From positions 1 through 16,415 of the forward strand of contig JAOADG010000040.1 of the NCBI GenBank assembly GCA_026417415.1: DNA of 16,415 nt, in the 5' to 3' direction. Source of the stretch: a bacterium. GTDB taxonomy: Bacteria > Electryoneota > JAOADG01. The notes beneath the pieces are model-generated. The model saw nothing but the letters and a program-made list of their open reading frames with translations, ran no database searches and had not been told where the DNA came from. Both the position numbers and the translations under genes were made by a program. This document shows, one piece after another, positions 1-6,750 of the stretch (the first letter of the stretch is position 1; every line of letters begins with the position of its first letter).

Positions 1-98
1 CAATAATGACAATTTAATCCATTTAAAGTTTTGCAACAAATTGATAAGTTAATTCATTTTGACTATTACAACAAAACTGGTGTTATTCCAAAATATCT

Positions 99-174
99 TA
101 TCCCCCCTTTTCGACGAGCCGATTTGCATAAAACCAACGGCTTTAAGCATCGAAAAGGGGGGACACAGGGGGGT
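99..174 (-). repeat. 76-bp G/C-run palindromic element, copy A
   Basis: Read on the minus strand, this element starts ACCCCCCT, then three bases, then TCCCCCCT, and ends AGGGGGGATAA. A perfect 13-bp inverted repeat (plus-strand positions 102-114 and 150-162, CCCCCCTTTTCGA with its complement) closes a hairpin. AGCCG (117-121) and CGGCT (138-142) form an inner stem. It matches copy B with six differences over 87 bp (101-187 versus 325-411, no gaps). Two of the differences, at 127 and 135, break pairs that copy B keeps, so this copy looks partly decayed. It could be a REP/MITE-like mobile palindrome or a structured RNA. No protein is encoded. Confidence 0.8.
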
Positions 175-246
175 GAACGACATTAGAACAACTCAGCAAA
201 CATGTACACCTTGACTAAAAAGAGCACACCGGCACTAAAAAGATGG

Positions 247-322
247 ACCCCCCTTATTCCCCCCTAAGCGGACATCACACACCGTCCATCTAATCTGACA
301 TACCTCGCGCTTAGGGGGGATA
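247..322 (+). repeat. 76-bp G/C-run palindromic element, copy C (opposite orientation)
   Basis: This copy has the same frame as copies A and B but lies on the plus strand: ACCCCCCT (247-254), three bases, TCCCCCCT (258-265), and AGGGGGGATA at the end (313-322). Its total length is the same 76 bp. The hairpin arms are CCCCCCTAAGCG (259-270) and CGCTTAGGGGGG (308-319), so the stem bases next to the C/G runs differ from A and B yet still pair. A second inverted repeat, AGATGGAC (241-248) with GTCCATCT (284-291), interleaves with the first, giving a pseudoknot-like topology. The loop sequence is largely unrelated to that of A and B, apart from CTCG just inside the distal arm. Confidence 0.72.
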
Positions 323-398
323 TATCCCCCCTTTTCGACGAGCCGATTCGTATAAAACGAACGGCGTTAAGCATCGAAAAGGGGGGATACAGGGGGGT
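323..398 (-). repeat. 76-bp G/C-run palindromic element, copy B
   Basis: This is a near-identical partner of copy A, 224 bp downstream in the same orientation. The arms are 326-338 and 374-386 (13 bp, perfect). The inner hairpin is better preserved than in A: GCCG pairs with CGGC, and TTCGT (347-351) pairs with ACGAA (357-361). It abuts copy C head to tail, so that AGGGGGGATATATCCCCCCT (313-332) forms a 20-bp perfect palindrome at the junction. Similarity to copy A continues past the element for 13 bp (175-187 and 399-411, ending ACATTAGA). Confidence 0.8.
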
Positions 399-622
399 GA
401 ACAACATTAGATGTTGGATGAATAGGGTTGGGAAGATCTAAAAAATTTTCAATAACCGTTCTCACCAAACCCTATTTTACTCTACGACAGGATTCTATAC
501 TTTAGGAAAATGTCAACGAAAAAGCGATATTTCGGGTTAAGTTGGTTCATATTTTACTATGAGTGAAACATATTAAAGAACAATGTACTAAAAAGTGAGA
601 TTTCGTATTCAGAGTAATGCCA
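399..622. other. Non-coding region downstream of the lipid operon
   Basis: I see no coding frame here. The only structure is a 9-bp inverted repeat, AATAGGGTT (421-429) with AACCCTATT (468-476), separated by a 38-base spacer and followed on the plus strand by TTT. No plus-strand gene upstream in the window would use it as a terminator, and on the minus strand it lacks a T-run. No clear terminator for the minus-strand lipid operon is visible. Confidence 0.4.
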
Positions 623-1366
623 TCACGCCTTTGCTGGAAGAGGTTTTAGCACACCTACCCAAAACAACGGCTTGGACACCCAATAAACAACATCCAACTC
701 AAACCATTTATGAGCAAAATTAAAGCGATGGGGTGCTTTATGGTGATTATTCTGGAACAATTCACCAAAGGTAATCAAATCCAAAGGGAGCGTATTCCGT
801 GAGTGATCGCCCAAGTCACGGTAATTCACATAGCCAACTTTGTGTCCAAACCAATTGACAATAGCACCTTGCAAAGGACCGGTAACAAACTGAATGGGCA
901 ATAGCACAAACCAAATGGGCGAGGGGGCAAATTGAAGATACACCAAAAAGTAAATCCCCATCATAAGAAAGCGGGGAACCCAACGATTAGCAAAACGTTC
1001 AAACGATTCCCAATTTGGTATCTGTTGTTCAATTGCTGTATCTTGAATAGGGTACTCCCTCTTGATAATGGCTTGATAGACCTTATAGGTTCGCAACATC
1101 ATACGAAAGATGTTAGCGTGTTGCATTGGAGAATGAGGGTCATCGGGGGTATCGCTATACTTGTGATGTAAACGATGCAAGATGGCATAAGCCCGTGGAT
1201 TGAGGGCAGAAGGTCCTTGAATCAAATAGGTCAACACGCTGAACACTTTGAATGTTCGTTCCGACATGCAGTACATCTGATGCGATACATAACGATGTAG
1301 AAACAATGAATGAAAAAAAAGGGATAGAAACCAATGAAGGCCGAAAAAGGTTAAAATGACTTCCAT
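623..1366 (-). CDS. Membrane fatty acid desaturase (acyl-CoA/acyl-lipid desaturase family)
   Basis: This is a predicted integral-membrane di-iron desaturase that puts a double bond into a fatty acyl chain using O2 and reducing equivalents. The histidine boxes are clear: H24-RYVS-H29, H64-RL-H67-H68 and NNH208-H209-KAP-H213, with further ligand-like residues in GH (H175) and DHSRN (187-191). Hydrophobic segments lie at about 2-22, 41-55 and 134-165. At 247 residues it belongs to the short bacterial acyl-CoA desaturase class and looks full length. It is the last gene of the lipid operon and the only one separated from its predecessor, by a 17-bp gap. An AGGAG lies about 14 bases before the ATG, farther than usual. 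The family is certain; substrate and regiochemistry cannot be read from sequence. Confidence 0.92.
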   Translation of the reverse strand: MEVILTFFGLHWFLSLFFHSLFLHRYVSHQMYCMSERTFKVFSVLTYLIQGPSALNPRAYAILHRLHHKYSDTPDDPHSPMQHANIFRMMLRTYKVYQAIIKREYPIQDTAIEQQIPNWESFERFANRWVPRFLMMGIYFLVYLQFAPSPIWFVLLPIQFVTGPLQGAIVNWFGHKVGYVNYRDLGDHSRNTLPLDLITFGELFQNNHHKAPHRFNFAHKWFELDVVYWVSKPLFWVGVLKPLPAKA

Positions 1367-1383
1367 AATTGTATGTGATTCTC

Positions 1384-1857
1384 CTAAGTATTTTTCTTTG
1401 GCACTTGAAAAATTGATTGGATGGATTGCTCTCTATACTGAAAAATGTTTTCTAATTTGGGTTGTACCAAAAATTTACGAATGGCTCCTGTGAACCATCC
1501 AAAAGGCAAAGCATAATGCACAATATCTTCCATGAGTACCCCCTCTGGTGTCTCGTAAAACCGATGGAGATGGTGCCAATAGCGGTATGGTCCCACAATT
1601 TGAATGTCAGCAAATTGTTCCATTTCTATCACCTGTGTAATTTCGGAAACCCAAGTCAAGGGAATACCGAATATGGGCTTTACTTGATAGTGAATGTGCA
1701 TTCCATTCCGAATGGGGATGGATGGTTGATTGGTGATTTCAAATCCCATTTCAGGTGGAGTGATCTTTTTCAAATTGTATGGATTAGAAAAGAAGGACCA
1801 CACCTCACCCAAGGGTGCATTGATCCAAATGCGTTTATGTAAGACCGACAACGTCAT
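1384..1857 (-). CDS. SRPBCC-fold (START-like) ligand-binding protein
   Basis: This is a predicted soluble protein of 157 residues with the SRPBCC/polyketide-cyclase fold, whose deep hydrophobic cavity binds lipids or other apolar ligands. Family-like features are the N-terminal strand ending in NAPLGEVW (13-20), the SNPYNLKKITPP segment (24-35) typical of the cell-division-inhibitor-like SRPBCC subgroup, and GPYRYWHHLHRF (89-100). I chose the ATG at 1857 because it makes an ATGA overlap with the upstream methyltransferase stop and has AAGGTG about ten bases upstream. An upstream in-frame ATG at 1902 would lie inside the methyltransferase gene and lacks this support. It has no signal peptide, so it is probably cytoplasmic. 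Context suggests it binds or presents an acyl lipid to the neighbouring enzymes, which is inference. Confidence 0.8.
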   Translation of the reverse strand: MTLSVLHKRIWINAPLGEVWSFFSNPYNLKKITPPEMGFEITNQPSIPIRNGMHIHYQVKPIFGIPLTWVSEITQVIEMEQFADIQIVGPYRYWHHLHRFYETPEGVLMEDIVHYALPFGWFTGAIRKFLVQPKLENIFQYREQSIQSIFQVPKKNT

Positions 1858-2891
1858 TGACCGTGAGCACCTTTCTGAAAAAGCATATGGGATACATACC
1901 ATTCTTCTCCTTGGTGATACGAAAAAAGCTCTTCACACGCCAGAAAAAAGACCTTCCATCGGATAAACCAACGTTTGGCTTCGGTTTTGCCATAATGTTG
2001 TTCCAGCAAAGGAAGCAATTCTGCTCGGTGTGTTTCCATTTGTTGGATCCAATGGCGTGCAGAATAGGCATAATGTTTTCCATTCACACGCCAATGTTTA
2101 ATCAGTTCCAATTGGTCCGTAAAACGCTGCGGTAGCAGTTCAGAAGGCATCAGTCCACCACTAAAAAAGTATTTTCCCATCCAATCGTCTGGATGTTCGG
2201 TGTTAAACGGATAGGTGTACTCTCGGTGGCAAAAAATATGAAGAAAGAGTTTGCCATTGGGCTTTAACCAAGCCGCCACACGTCTCATTAACTCACGATA
2301 GTTGTGCATATGTTCAAACATTTCTACCGACACAATTCTATCAAAGGTTTTCTCCGTATGGAACTCATTCATATCCGCGGTAATGACCGTCACGTTTTTC
2401 AAACCACGATGATGAGCCAATTTTTCAATTTCAAGCCGTTGTGAAGTGGAATTAGAAACCGCAGTAATTGGGCTATTGGGATACTGTTTTGCCATCCATA
2501 AGGTCAGTGATCCCCAACCGCACCCCAACTCTAAAATCTCTTGACCATCTTGTAAATCGGCTCGTTCACAAGTGAGTTGGAGCATGGCCTCTTCTGCTTC
2601 TGCCAGTGTGCTTTCTGCCGATGGATAGTACAAAGAAGAATATTTTCGGTGCGGTCCCAACACCAATTGAAAAAATTCTGGTGGCAATTCGTAATGTTGT
2701 TCATTCGCTTTCTCGGGAACTTTAGCAATCGGCCCTTCATTTAAGCTTTGTAAAAAAGCATCCATTTGACCAGTTTGCTTTTCTTGTTCACACATTTTCA
2801 AACGGGTTTCCAATAGTTTACGAATTCCTAAACGGATAAGGAATGTGGGAATAACTCCCATTTCCATCCATGCGATAGCAGATCGGATCAT
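1854..2891 (-). CDS. CFA-synthase-family SAM methyltransferase, second copy (coclaurine-NMT-like)
   Basis: This is a 345-residue SAM-dependent methyltransferase of the COG2230 family, shorter at the N-terminus than true cyclopropane synthases. The SAM site is ELGCGWGS (121-128), and the family's HYELPPEFF appears at 66-74. MFEH (191-194) gives the Glu-His pair that is catalytic in plant coclaurine N-methyltransferase. Compared with the E. coli Cfa bicarbonate site, the cysteine is replaced by serine (YSS, S86), while Glu (E193), His (H218) and Tyr (Y274) remain. A strong AGGAGGT precedes the ATG, which overlaps the upstream cfa-like stop by 4 bases. The substrate is unknown: it may methylate the product of the adjacent enzyme, as FufM does when it makes dimethyl furan fatty acids, or it may act on another lipid. 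Confidence 0.88.
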   Translation of the reverse strand: MIRSAIAWMEMGVIPTFLIRLGIRKLLETRLKMCEQEKQTGQMDAFLQSLNEGPIAKVPEKANEQHYELPPEFFQLVLGPHRKYSSLYYPSAESTLAEAEEAMLQLTCERADLQDGQEILELGCGWGSLTLWMAKQYPNSPITAVSNSTSQRLEIEKLAHHRGLKNVTVITADMNEFHTEKTFDRIVSVEMFEHMHNYRELMRRVAAWLKPNGKLFLHIFCHREYTYPFNTEHPDDWMGKYFFSGGLMPSELLPQRFTDQLELIKHWRVNGKHYAYSARHWIQQMETHRAELLPLLEQHYGKTEAKRWFIRWKVFFLACEELFSYHQGEEWYVSHMLFQKGAHGQ

Positions 2892-4168
2892 ACGGAACCT
2901 CCTAAAATTGGGAGTGTATCATAATCGCTTTGCGATTTACGAAATACCAGTTGACTATTGCTGATAAAGTGTTCTGCAAATCCACCTTCGCAATAAGCGA
3001 AATAGTAATCCCACATTCGGATAAATGAATCTGAAAACCCTAACGCTTTGACTTTGTCTTCATTCTTATGAAAATTGTTTCGCCAGGCGTGTAGTGTTTT
3101 GGCGTAATGAATTCCAATATCTTCTAAATGAACCAGCCGCAAATCGGTCCTGTTTTGAATTTCCCTAAGCAAATGGGATATAGAGATTAAGCATGATCCG
3201 GGAAAGATGTAACGTTGAATAAAATCGGTGGATTTGCGATAACGTGGATACACTTGATCAGGGATGGTAATCGCTTGCAAAGCCATTACCCCTTTTGGTT
3301 TCAGTAAGCGGGAACATTGTTGGAGGTATTCACCAAGGTATTGGTGTCCCACGGCTTCAATCATTTCAATAGAAACCAGTTTATCAAATTTTCCTTCCAG
3401 TTGGCGGTAATCTTGTTTGAGTAAGGTAATTTTGTGGTCTAACCCTTTTTCACGGATCAATGCTTGAACATATGCATATTGCGCTTCAGAAATGGTGGTG
3501 GTGGTCACCCTACAGCTGTAATTTTCTGCCGCATAAACAGCAAAACTACCCCATCCACAGCCAATTTCCAGTACGTGATCATTCGGGGTAAGTTGCAATT
3601 TTTTGCACAAACGGTCATATTTTGCGATGGACGCTTCTTTTAAGGAAGTTGTTTCGTTTTCAAAAATACCGCAAGAATAGGTCATGGTTTCATCTAAAAA
3701 AAGTTGGTAAAAATCATTGCCTAAATCGTAATGTGCAAGGATATTCTGTTTACTTCCCTTAATGGTATTGCGGTTCCAAAGGTGATAGAGACGATGGAGA
3801 AAGTTGGTAACAAAAGCCAGTCCCCCTTCTAATCCTTCCAACACATCGCGGTTGCGAACCATTAACCGAATCGTTGCAACCAAATCCTCACTTTCCCAAT
3901 CCCCATCCATATAGGATTCGGCCGCTCCTATGCTCCCTCCAAAAATGATTTTTTCGTAGAAGCGAAGGGAGTGTAAACGAATTTTAGCAACGATTTCATC
4001 GCCAATTCCAAAACGGACGGTTTCAAATTCGTCCGTAATCCATAAACTTCCGTATCGTATTTTACTTAATTGTTGATGGAGCATGCGTCGTAGAAGTTTG
4101 GTTAATGTAAAACTACGCGTAGAGTTCTGTTTTCTGCTTTCTACCATTTGGGCAATATTTTGGCTCAT
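2888..4168 (-). CDS. cfa: Cyclopropane-fatty-acyl-phospholipid synthase family methyltransferase
   Basis: This is a full-length (426 aa) CFA-synthase-family enzyme that transfers a methyl or methylene group from SAM to the double bond of acyl chains in membrane phospholipids. The N-terminal lipid-binding region (about 35-120) includes SYMDGDWE (85-92). AHYDLGNDFY lies at 145-154, and the SAM motif EIGCGWGS is at 201-208. Aligned by motif to E. coli Cfa, C166 (YSCG), E261 (MIEAVG), I290 and Y345 are kept, but the bicarbonate-ligand histidine is Q288 (LQAIT). This Gln form is usual in COG2230 members next to COG2907/DUF1365 genes, so the product may be a methyl-branched chain rather than a cyclopropane. 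AAGGAA precedes the ATG, with a 4-base overlap with the DUF1365 gene. Confidence 0.9.
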   Translation of the reverse strand: MSQNIAQMVESRKQNSTRSFTLTKLLRRMLHQQLSKIRYGSLWITDEFETVRFGIGDEIVAKIRLHSLRFYEKIIFGGSIGAAESYMDGDWESEDLVATIRLMVRNRDVLEGLEGGLAFVTNFLHRLYHLWNRNTIKGSKQNILAHYDLGNDFYQLFLDETMTYSCGIFENETTSLKEASIAKYDRLCKKLQLTPNDHVLEIGCGWGSFAVYAAENYSCRVTTTTISEAQYAYVQALIREKGLDHKITLLKQDYRQLEGKFDKLVSIEMIEAVGHQYLGEYLQQCSRLLKPKGVMALQAITIPDQVYPRYRKSTDFIQRYIFPGSCLISISHLLREIQNRTDLRLVHLEDIGIHYAKTLHAWRNNFHKNEDKVKALGFSDSFIRMWDYYFAYCEGGFAEHFISNSQLVFRKSQSDYDTLPILGGSV

Positions 4169-4956
4169 AGGATATTTCCTTGTTTTTCAATAAGTGTTTT
4201 AGGATGTGGATAAAATGGCATTTTTTTCCACCATAAACGAAATGCTTCCCAATAAATGGCGCCAATTACCTTCAGGGTCATCAGTGGATAAGTTAGAAAT
4301 GACCATAGTAAGCGCTTTTGGGTGATAGGGTGGCGTTTAAGGTTCAAAAAAGCATTGAAACGCAACTGGTTAACTTCATAATTTGCCATATATACTTGAA
4401 TCGTTTCCGAAGGGGTGGTAAACCGCCAATCATAATCCTGTGTCATTGGCATAAACGGCGATACATGAAAAGATTTCGGCATTTTCCAACGTTTCCATTG
4501 ACGAATTCTATCGGCTTTTTGGATGGGTAGGATATAGGCATATTTTTCATTCCAAGGGGTATTGTTTACCTCTGCCAGAATGCATTCTACAGTTTGGTTG
4601 TCTTCGGCAAAACAATAATAGAACACCACGGGGTTAAAACAATAACCGAAGTACCTCAAATGGGCTAACATTCGGATTGCCCCTTGGGGTCGTTTTCCGG
4701 TGCGTTTTTCAACGGTATCACGGATGGCAACATCCAAAGGGAGTTTGGGATCGCCATGAAAATCGCTACGTCTGAACTCAATGAAGGCGCGGTGACGAAC
4801 GCTAAAAAAAAGCGAATCAGAGAAAAGTTGGTTCAATTCACTTAAATCTAAGTAAAGCATAAACAACGAATAGGTAAAGCGATGCTTTCGTGGGTACAGA
4901 CGGTTATGGGTAACTTGTCCAACGTAGATGGCACTCTGGACTTTGGTGTTTACCAT
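4165..4956 (-). CDS. DUF1365 family protein
   Basis: This 263-residue DUF1365 protein nearly always accompanies COG2907 oxidoreductases and CFA-family methyltransferases, and its biochemical role is not established. Family signatures include the N-terminal YVGQVTHNRLYPRKHRF (11-27), the LAHLRYFGYCFNPVVFYYCF segment (97-116), EVNNTPWNE (127-135), and a C-terminal region ending in hydrophobic helices that may touch the membrane. The start overlaps the oxidoreductase stop by 7 bases, with GGGGGT just upstream. The arrangement in one coupled operon suggests that it works in the same acyl-chain modification step, perhaps as an accessory or oxygen-handling factor; that role is inference. Confidence 0.9.
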   Translation of the reverse strand: MVNTKVQSAIYVGQVTHNRLYPRKHRFTYSLFMLYLDLSELNQLFSDSLFFSVRHRAFIEFRRSDFHGDPKLPLDVAIRDTVEKRTGKRPQGAIRMLAHLRYFGYCFNPVVFYYCFAEDNQTVECILAEVNNTPWNEKYAYILPIQKADRIRQWKRWKMPKSFHVSPFMPMTQDYDWRFTTPSETIQVYMANYEVNQLRFNAFLNLKRHPITQKRLLWSFLTYPLMTLKVIGAIYWEAFRLWWKKMPFYPHPKTLIEKQGNIL

Positions 4957-6221
4957 TCTACCCCCAACGCTTGAACAACATCCAAGGCACTATTTACCCC
5001 ATCTTCGTGAAACCCATAATACCAATAAGCCCCGCAAAAGTAGGTGTTGCGTACACCGTTAATTTCGGAGCGTCTGGATTGCGCCAGAAAAGATTGGACG
5101 GTATATTGAGGATGGTGGTACTCAAAGGTCTGTAGTATTTTTTGGGGATCAATTTTTTCTGGATAATTCAGTGTAATTTGAATGGGTGTACGGATGGGTA
5201 AGTTTTGCAAAATATTCATCTGATAGGTAAGAGTAGCGACCTTTTTCTTCTCTTTTGGTAAGTGACTATTCCAAGCCGCCCAAGCCAATTTCCGTTGTGG
5301 GAGTAAAGAAGTATCCGTATGTACATAAGCCATATTGGGTTGATAACGGATAGAAGATAAAATTTCTTTCTCTGCTAAAGAAGCATCAGCAAGCATTGAC
5401 AATGCTTGATCGGAATGAGTGGCAATGATGACTTGATCAAAATACACCACTTCACCGGAGTCCAAAATCAAGCGTACTCTGTTTTCTTCACGAAACACCT
5501 GTTTAACTTTTTGGTTCAGATAGGTTTTCGTGTTCATTTGACTTAATATGGCGTTGACATAGGTACGAGAGCCCTGGCGTATGGTCTTCCAAACAGGGCG
5601 ATTATTCACTTCTAACATCCTATGATGGTTAAAAAAATTGCAAAAGAATTTCGCTGGAAAGGTAAAAATGTCTTGTGGATCCGATGACCAAATGGCGGAT
5701 GCCATAGGAATGATATACCAATCGTAAAACGCTTTTCTGTAGCCACCATCTTTTAGGAATTCACCGACCGTGGTTGATGGATCCCCTTCTTGGGCAAAGG
5801 TTTTGGCATGTTGATGAAATCGTAAAATATCCCGTATCATCCCGTAAAATCGTGGCGAAAGAAGGTTAGAACGTTGAGCAAACAAAGTATTTAGGGATGT
5901 TCCGTTGTATTCTAACCCGGTGTTTTCATCTTTTACACTAAACGACATGGAAGAATCTTGATAAGAAACCTGAAGCATCTTTAGCAAACGCGTGAAATTA
6001 GGGTAAGTCACTTCATTGAATACAATAAAGCCGGTGTCCACAGGAACGGTTTTTCCTTCTAAATGGAGATCTATGGTATGGGTGTGGCCACCGAAGTAGT
6101 TTGCTTGTTCGTACAGGGTAATGTGGTGTTTGCGGCTGAGCAAATAGGCACAGACCAGTCCAGAAATCCCCGAACCAATAATTGCAATGTTTTTGCGTTC
6201 ACTCACTTGGTTTTGCTCCAT
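4950..6221 (-). CDS. FAD-dependent oxidoreductase, COG2907 (amine-oxidase-like)
   Basis: This is a predicted FAD/NAD-binding oxidoreductase of 423 residues. The N-terminal Rossmann motif GSGISG (16-21) is followed by the ribose-binding acid E38 and GGHTHT (44-49). The C-terminal FAD motif GAYWYYGFHEDG is the COG2907 hallmark. Related clusters in photosynthetic and marine proteobacteria use such an enzyme in modifying acyl chains of membrane lipids, and I expect a desaturation or oxidation of a methylated acyl chain here. The ATG at 6221 overlaps the lipocalin stop by 23 bases. A GTG at 6206, preceded by GGAG at a 9-base spacing and giving an 8-base overlap, is an equally good start. A longer frame up to 6284 adds residues with no family resemblance. 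Confidence 0.9.
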   Translation of the reverse strand: MEQNQVSERKNIAIIGSGISGLVCAYLLSRKHHITLYEQANYFGGHTHTIDLHLEGKTVPVDTGFIVFNEVTYPNFTRLLKMLQVSYQDSSMSFSVKDENTGLEYNGTSLNTLFAQRSNLLSPRFYGMIRDILRFHQHAKTFAQEGDPSTTVGEFLKDGGYRKAFYDWYIIPMASAIWSSDPQDIFTFPAKFFCNFFNHHRMLEVNNRPVWKTIRQGSRTYVNAILSQMNTKTYLNQKVKQVFREENRVRLILDSGEVVYFDQVIIATHSDQALSMLADASLAEKEILSSIRYQPNMAYVHTDTSLLPQRKLAWAAWNSHLPKEKKKVATLTYQMNILQNLPIRTPIQITLNYPEKIDPQKILQTFEYHHPQYTVQSFLAQSRRSEINGVRNTYFCGAYWYYGFHEDGVNSALDVVQALGVEW

Positions 6222-6750
6222 TCCAAATTTGAGGTACAGGCAGAACGCGCTTCGGGTCATACCCGTGCTTTCGCAATCCTTCAATGGCGTTGGTCACCAC
6301 AGAATCCTCAGGATTGGGAGTACGGCTCATTAGCCATACATACTTGCGGTTGGGAACACCAATCACCGTAAAAGTGTAGGCAGTATCCAATTCTATCACG
6401 TAGTAAGGTAGTTTGATGGGCCAGATAAATTGAACTCTCCACTCGCTATTGGTCTGACGATTGACCACAAACCCTCGTGCTTTGAACTGTTTGCGTTTTC
6501 CACGAACCGAATCTTGAAAAAAGGTATAGGATATTTCTATATCACCGTCACTTCGTAAACGGTAGCGTTCAATTCCATTCACAGCCCCTTTTTCTAAAAA
6601 GGTTGGGATGTTGGCGATAACGTACCAATCGCCCATAAAGCGCTCCAAATCTACCTTAGGAACTGGTTGTAAAGGTGTCAAAGGGACCTCCTCTTTGCAA
6701 GAAACAAGAACCATACAAACAAGGAAACCAAAAAAAGAATAACGTTTCAT
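6199..6750 (-). CDS. blc: Blc-like lipocalin lipoprotein
   Basis: This is a 183-residue bacterial lipocalin. The signal peptide ends in a lipobox (VSC, Cys18), so the mature protein is predicted to be lipid-anchored, probably at the outer membrane facing the periplasm. Lipocalin block 1 is MGDWYVIANIP (39-49), and the late conserved segment KYVWLMSRTP (136-145) closes the barrel before a C-terminal helix. E. coli Blc binds lysophospholipids and fatty acids, so in this operon it may carry modified or damaged acyl lipids between membranes (inference). The start makes a 4-base ATGA overlap with the DUF1295 gene, with AGGT a few bases upstream. Lipocalin genes recur in proteobacterial COG2907/CFA clusters. 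Confidence 0.92.
   Translation of the reverse strand: MKRYSFFGFLVCMVLVSCKEEVPLTPLQPVPKVDLERFMGDWYVIANIPTFLEKGAVNGIERYRLRSDGDIEISYTFFQDSVRGKRKQFKARGFVVNRQTNSEWRVQFIWPIKLPYYVIELDTAYTFTVIGVPNRKYVWLMSRTPNPEDSVVTNAIEGLRKHGYDPKRVLPVPQIWNGAKPSE

Noticed and set aside
214-243. Direct repeat ACTAAAAAGA (214-223, 234-243; a related copy at 587-595)
   Set aside because: It is short and AT-rich and could be chance; no partner structure or target-site logic fits it.
99-398. CRISPR-like repeat cluster
   Set aside because: There are only three palindromic elements in mixed orientation, with differing interiors and no regular spacers or cas genes.
421-476. Inverted repeat AATAGGGTT/AACCCTATT as a terminator of the lipid operon
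   Set aside because: The spacer is 38 bases and the minus strand has no T-run after it; it is also about 150 bases past the stop.
932-1171. Plus-strand frame of 79 codons
   Set aside because: It lies antisense within the desaturase gene, whose histidine boxes fix the true frame; no family resemblance or ribosome site.
1858-1902. Longer N-terminus of the SRPBCC protein from ATG 1902
   Set aside because: The extra 15 residues lie in the methyltransferase 3' end, do not resemble the family, and the ATG at 1857 has better overlap and ribosome-site support.
1462-2135. Plus-strand frames across the SRPBCC and methyltransferase genes
   Set aside because: They are antisense to genes with clear motifs and show no domain-like composition.
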